Below are positions 59,756 to 64,000 of a stretch of DNA of 64,000 bases, in pieces (positions within the stretch are counted from its first letter, which is position 1; each line of letters starts with the position of its first letter). The notes beneath the pieces were generated by a model. That model was not told the DNA's origin, made no database searches, and saw nothing but the letters and a program-made list of their open reading frames with translations. The DNA is taken from contig OZ037844.1 in the NCBI GenBank assembly GCA_964035575.1, positions 744,001 to 808,000 on the forward strand, read 5' to 3'. The position numbers and the translations under genes were made by a program. The DNA is from Rhynchopus sp. YZ270_cl-10 (taxonomy: Eukaryota > Euglenozoa > Diplonemea > Diplonemida > Diplonemidae).

Positions 59756-61033
59756 TTATAGGAACCGTCGCGGTGGCTGGACGGCACTGTGGGAGGGGCG
59801 GATTACACCACCTCCAGCTCCACCTCCACCTCCACCATTTCCACTCCGAGAGCTTACCGTTGAACCTGCCCCAATCACGATGTCCCCACCTACACCACCA
59901 CCACCACCACCACCACCCATCGACAACGTAGCTAAAGGAGCAAACCCTGCCTCAAATATTCCACCACCACCACCCTGGGGTTTCCCCTCCAATGCTGGCC
60001 TTCTTTCCTTCCACGCATCTGTGCTTGGCATCGTTTGTGATGTAGTTTGCGCTCCGCGAGCGGAATCATTTTTTTCGAATGAACCCGAACCTACCGAAGC
60101 TTTCCTTTGAAACACCTGGGAGGCTTGCCCGCCAGACTGCGAGGAGACCCCTCTCGATGGAGGCACCTGGCCGGAGACGTGACTGGAGGAGCGTCTGCTG
60201 TGCATTGAGGAGGGTGTCACCGTTGCCCTCCGCTCCCCTCCTCCTCCTCCACGGTTTACCGGCGACGCCACTCTACGCTGTGCCACCCCTTTCGACGCGC
60301 TCCGCTGCCCACTCCTCTTTCGTTGTTCGTAGTACTTCTTTCTGGGTGCATCTGGGTCGCCCCATTCTGTGTCCTTCCGCAGATTCGCGACCCACCTCTT
60401 CTTCTCATGCTTAGGGCTCAACACTGGACGTGCCTTTTGAACAGAAGCCTGAGACGGTTCTCCACGAAGTCCATGTGACCATTTGGTCAAGGCAACATTC
60501 GAAACAGACCCTTTGCGAACAATGTGACTCACATCCCCATAATTTCCGCGAAACGTTTTGCCTTCATACCGTCCCACATCTAGGTCCTCTCTCTCGGTGA
60601 AGCTGCTGTTCTGTGTGTTCGCGCTGCTGACGGTGGTGTTGTGGTGGTGTGTCGTTTCCTCCTCTTTTGCCCAGGGCATTGTAGTTGGGACAATCGGATG
60701 GCTCGGAGCTGGCGGTGTTACTGGCGTTGTAGACAGCACATTAGGCAAACTATTCGATAACGTTAAATTCCGGAACTGTTCCGTCCACTTTACCGGCGCC
60801 TTTTGCACCGGCTTTGCAGGTTGCGCCTGCAGAGAGTTGGTAGAGAGCGCCCTCAAAGGCTGCAGTTGTGGTTCCGCTCTTTGGAGGGGTGCTGGTTTGT
60901 GCCGTTTCTTTGGTGCAGAAGAAGATGTAGTGGTGGTGGCACCATAACCCTCAGGGAAGTACGCCTTGTACTCAGCATCGTATTCGTTGGGGGCCATCCA
61001 CTTCAACTCCTCCCCCGCTATTTCGTTGAGCAT
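59756..61033 (-). CDS. Basic, glycine-rich protein of unknown function
   Basis: Single exon, 425 residues from ATG at 61033 (MLNEIAGEELKWMAPNEYDAEYKAYFPEGYG). The frame runs 62 codons further up, but that part is a translated 9-base-type tandem repeat (PINPITPITP) and is left out. Residues 1-30 are acidic and well-formed, the middle is rich in Ser, Thr, Pro and basic residues (KKRWVANLRKDTEWGDPDAPRKKYYEQRKR near 235-265), and the last 100 residues carry long Gly runs. There are no membrane segments and no domain I recognise. The composition fits an RNA-associated or disordered scaffold protein, but that is inference only. Confidence 0.7.
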   Translation of the reverse strand: MLNEIAGEELKWMAPNEYDAEYKAYFPEGYGATTTTSSSAPKKRHKPAPLQRAEPQLQPLRALSTNSLQAQPAKPVQKAPVKWTEQFRNLTLSNSLPNVLSTTPVTPPAPSHPIVPTTMPWAKEEETTHHHNTTVSSANTQNSSFTEREDLDVGRYEGKTFRGNYGDVSHIVRKGSVSNVALTKWSHGLRGEPSQASVQKARPVLSPKHEKKRWVANLRKDTEWGDPDAPRKKYYEQRKRSGQRSASKGVAQRRVASPVNRGGGGGERRATVTPSSMHSRRSSSHVSGQVPPSRGVSSQSGGQASQVFQRKASVGSGSFEKNDSARGAQTTSQTMPSTDAWKERRPALEGKPQGGGGGIFEAGFAPLATLSMGGGGGGGGVGGDIVIGAGSTVSSRSGNGGGGGGAGGGVIRPSHSAVQPPRRFL

Positions 61034-61067
61034 TTTTATATATTTTTTTTTGCTGAGAGAGAAGGGA

Positions 61068-61135
61068 GTGATGGGATTGATGGGAGTGATGGGAGTGATG
61101 GGAGTGATGGGATTGATGGGATTGATGGGAGTGAG
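61068..61135 (+). repeat. 9-base tandem repeat upstream of the Gly-rich gene
   Basis: About seven units of GGGAGTGAT or GGGATTGAT directly in the 5' flank of the gene whose start is at 61033; probably 5' untranslated or promoter DNA. Confidence 0.85.
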
Positions 61136-62192
61136 AAAAAAAATGGGGAAGATCGAGAGACTGTGTGGTTTTAAGGTGATGTGTAAGGCGGCGTCAATGA
61201 ACAAAGCATATTGCCTCAAAATCGGTGGTTCTGATGGCAGGCCATCGCAGCCAAAGCTTTAAATGGAATTGTTCAGCGTGCCCTCAAAGTTGCATTTGTC
61301 CCCGAAAATGGGCGCGTGCTGCAGGTTATTGTGTCTGGGTCTGTTGGGGTACCACAAATGAAAAGGGTGAGGAAAGGAGGTGCTTTTTTTGGTTAAAAAA
61401 CCCCGTCGCAGGTGGTTACGTTCTCTCTCCAGTTTTTATTGTGAGGTTTTTTTTTTTTTTTGCTTTCTTTTGAATACGTTTCTAAAGTTTAGTTAGTATT
61501 AACATTTTGTAGGTTCAACGCTTTGTGTGTTGGGTTAACAAGATGTGGGGTGCACATGCGCTATTAGTGTATTGCTATGCGAAGGGAAAGGGGCGGGCGG
61601 GGACCCATATCTTTGTCGATCAAAGAACGGAAGCAGTTTTGGGGGCTTATGATTGTCTGGGATTTGTATTCTGATGTATGCAAGAGGTTTGTTGCAGGTG
61701 ACATGAAAATGTGAACCGGATGTACCGGGGGGGGGGGGGGGGGGGGGTGGACACCCAATCATGCATCGTCCTACATCCGTTTCGTGGTTTAAATCTGATG
61801 AAAAAACGGGAGAAAATAAAGGTTGTTTGTTGTTCGCTCCCAAAAAAAAAAAGCAGTCACATAATCATGTTCTGCAAGCTAAAATACAATCAGATATACG
61901 CATCACAGCCAACCATGTTTTCTTTCTTTCTGAGGAGGGGGGGGTCTTAAAAAGGCTTTGAACGCTTTTTGGAACTCTCTATTGCTTGCAAAACTAAACA
62001 TAACATTGTACCAACTGAGGATTCAAAAAAAAAAAAGGAAAACAGCGTAACAGACAGATCGTTGGCTTTTTAAATATGTTCAGTTTTCAACAACACGTCG
62101 TATATGCAGTGGGGAGGAGGGTGTGTGATCCGGGGTGGGGGAGAGGCGTATTCCAACCGCAAGGCAAGGCTGTGCTAAGGGAGAGGAAAAAG

Positions 62193-62235
62193 TTAGATCA
62201 TATACTTTCAGTTCACAGAATTGAAAGTATATGAA
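62193..62235. repeat. Dispersed hairpin (CATATACTTTCA stem)
   Basis: Arms CATATACTTTCA and TGAAAGTATATG, loop GTTCACAGAAT: perfect 12-bp stem, second copy of the element at 31207. Confidence 0.75.
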
Positions 62236-62749
62236 AGAAAAAGGTGCAAATATATGGCATCTTATCACACCATCGTTCTATTCCAATATGCTGTCCCGTT
62301 TAAAAATAACAACAAAATTGTCAAAGCCGGGGGAAAAAAAGGTGGAGGGGGTGAAATCACCTTCAAGTATTTGAGGGACTCATAAAAAACAAACAAACTG
62401 TAGTTGTTTGATGCAGGCACACCTCCGACTGACCCACGTACGATGCCAGCCATCTGGATGAAAGCACAAACAAAAGGCGGTTCTTTCCCCCCCCCACCCT
62501 CCCCGGAGCGAGGCTCCCACAGAATACATTGGTAAATTAATTTTCGTTCCATTTTTTCAATTTTTTTTTTCTGCACTTTTTTTTTAAACCACGAATCCTT
62601 CTCTCTAAACAAAGCTACTCAAGGATGATGTGGTTGCCCCACCCCTCCCCTTTTCCCTGAGGGTGCAATTATGATTACCCTTTTATTTTTTGTTTTTGTT
62701 GTATCGACAAACTACCCTACGAGCAAAAAAAAAAAACGGGCCAGATTTT

Positions 62750-62798
62750 TTGAAAACTTGGTTGTATTAGTGTAGACACCCGAGGATGAACTCCACTT
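62750..62798 (+). repeat. T-run hairpin element, type 2
   Basis: GAAAACTTGGTTGTATT, AGTGTAG, loop ACACCCGAGGATGAA, CTCCACT, after a short T run. Confidence 0.6.
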
Positions 62799-63123
62799 TT
62801 ATTCTTTCTTTTCTCCTTTTTCTTCGATAATCACTACAAATTGAGCATCTTCTTCTTTTCACCATATTTTTTTTTTTTGATATTTTCAATAGATCACTCA
62901 CTCCAAGGACGGGTTTTCTCCGTACAACACAACGTCACATGACTAACGAATCTTAAAGGTAGATTCCCCATATTCCCTTCAGGGAAAACACATCTCTGTC
63001 CCTCCCCCTATCCCGGTGTTGGTTTAGTACAGCGCCCCAAAAGTTTAGTACAGGTTAAATACAAGTTTAGTACACCTGTTTTAAACACCTTTGGATTAAA
63101 CCTGCCAACACTGCCCGATCCCC

Positions 63124-64000
63124 TCATCTATCAGCATGCATGTCCCCGATGGGGGAGCCAGACCCAAGCTCGTGTGACAGCTCGGTTTCTTCGGGTGTGA
63201 AGTGCCGTCCTCTGTCAGCAGATGCAGTAGGTGACACTTCGAACTCTACACCGCCGTCGCTCAGATCCTCATCCATGACACCGTCACGTGAGAGCGTGTG
63301 GTACTGTAAGGGGTTTTTTTGCAGGGGGTTAAGATGGGTGGAAAAGAAGAATTCAGAAGGCCTTTTAAGGCGTAGTGTCCAAGAAGTTGGGGGGAAAAAG
63401 GTTGAGTTGAAATACAAAGCCCTCTCGTGAACAGTGTTGAACCGGGGGGAGGTGGACACCCAACCATGCAGGGCTACATCCATTTCGTGGTTTACTGAAA
63501 GGAAAGGGTTTGCTTCAAATACAAAAAAAACCTTCTCGTGGCACCCTTGGTGCACCCCCCCTCCATATGCAGTCCATGCATTTCTTATGATTTTGCATCG
63601 AAAAATACACATACGCATCTACAACCTTTTCAATGGTTATCTTATAAGAAAAATCATACCTGAGCGTTCATCAGACGATGTCTTGCGTATAGTCTGTAGA
63701 CAGTGAAGGAGCTGAGGAGGATGAGCCCCAGGGCAAAGAGGAGGACAGGGATAAGATAGGGAGAGTTCACAAAGGCTGTGGAGGTCGAGCAGGACCGTTC
63801 GAGGTCAGTCGAGGCATGGGAAGCGAGCCTCTCGACACAGTGCTGCGGGGCGTCCCCGAAGTTGAGGATACGCTGCTGCTTGCCTTCAATGCAATCGCTC
63901 CACGTCGACGACGCCTCACTGTAGCTATCACAGTCCATACACCCCGCAGGCCCTGCCGTCCGATACCCCTGCGTGCAGTCCGACCCTGTCGCATAAATTT
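63124..64000 (-). CDS. Cysteine-rich type I membrane protein, 3' end only
   Basis: Two exons seen: 63660 to beyond 64000, and 63124-63303. The intron 63304-63659 starts GTATGA and ends ACAG; the join reads RLMNAQ|YHTLSRDG. The visible upstream part is Cys-rich and extracellular in style (SDCTQGYRTAGPAGCMDCDS, then SDCIEGKQQ, HCVERLAS). One membrane segment follows (SPYLIPVLLFALGLILLSS), then RLYARHR and a 70-residue cytoplasmic tail rich in Ser, Glu and Asp. This is the plan of a surface receptor or surface protease C-terminus, with a ligand-binding or cysteine-repeat ectodomain outside the window. I cannot name the family. The intron contains a type-4 hairpin element (63400-63440) and the GTGGACACCCAACC sequence. 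Confidence 0.75.
63400..63440 (+). repeat. Hairpin element, type 4, in intron
   Basis: GGTTGAGTTGAAATACAAAG, then CCCTCTCGTGAACAGTGTTG. A second, looser copy follows at about 63505-63550. Confidence 0.6.

Larger units (their letters stand above)
61136..63123. other. Gene-free region with repeats
   Basis: About 2 kb without a convincing gene. Holds a G run of about 19 (61728-61747) inside a copy of the GTGGACACCCAAYCATGCA sequence also found after the type-4 hairpins at 9744 and 63438, the 12-bp-stem hairpin (62193-62235), the segment shared with ClpB intron 1 (62400-62525) and a type-2 hairpin (62750-62798). Confidence 0.55.

Noticed and set aside
61034-61219. N-terminal extension of the Gly-rich protein
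   Set aside because: Translated 9-base tandem repeat.

Overview
This window is nuclear DNA of a single-celled eukaryote. The evidence is a set of eukaryote-only genes: two cyclin-dependent kinases, a VPS51 tethering subunit, a CCCH zinc-finger protein, a PARP-like enzyme and a mitochondrial ClpB. Several are split by introns whose joins I could read from protein alignment. Eleven of the twelve introns I could place begin GTAT (mostly GTATGT) and all end in AG. I cannot name the lineage from sequence alone. Coding DNA is of balanced GC, while the spaces between genes are full of A, T and G runs.

Every gene I can support lies on the minus strand, so transcription runs from 64000 toward 1. In window order the layout is: a long ankyrin protein with a coiled-coil tail (703-4200); a multi-pass acyltransferase-3 protein (4356-6485); about 10 kb of repeat-rich DNA without a convincing gene (6486-16458); a polyglutamine CCCH protein in five exons (16459-19284); VPS51 (20073-22595); an 8-bp satellite (24748-25462); mitochondrial ClpB in three exons (25808-28833); a second ankyrin gene (29276-30487); a PSTALRE-type CDK (32081-34525); a tandem cluster of three ankyrin genes, the middle one broken (35533-42755); a second CDK (44591-46185); about 6.6 kb of repeats with a 9-bp satellite and a perfect 60-bp palindrome (46186-52773); a coiled-coil protein (52774-54165); a scrambled CDK/ankyrin fragment (54365-54577); a PARP-like protein (55194-56561); a basic, glycine-rich protein (59756-61033); and the 3' end of a cysteine-rich membrane protein running off the window edge (63124-64000).

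The most unusual content is between genes and inside introns: a set of about 40-nt hairpin elements, at least 25 copies of the main type, all in one orientation (plus strand, opposite to the genes). Their stem arms change together while the loop keeps a CTCTCRTG-like core. Related types share the same left end. A second hairpin family always follows a run of T. Several foldback or inverted-repeat elements occur, one filling a CDK intron. The CDK and ankyrin families show recent sequence exchange: a 214-bp tract identical between the two CDKs, an 891-bp tandem duplication inside one ankyrin gene, and a repeated N-terminal module in two others.

The genes do not form one pathway. They cover cell-cycle control (two CDKs), membrane traffic (VPS51), mitochondrial protein quality control (ClpB), probable RNA binding (CCCH), ADP-ribosylation (PARP-like) and a fast-evolving ankyrin family of unknown role.
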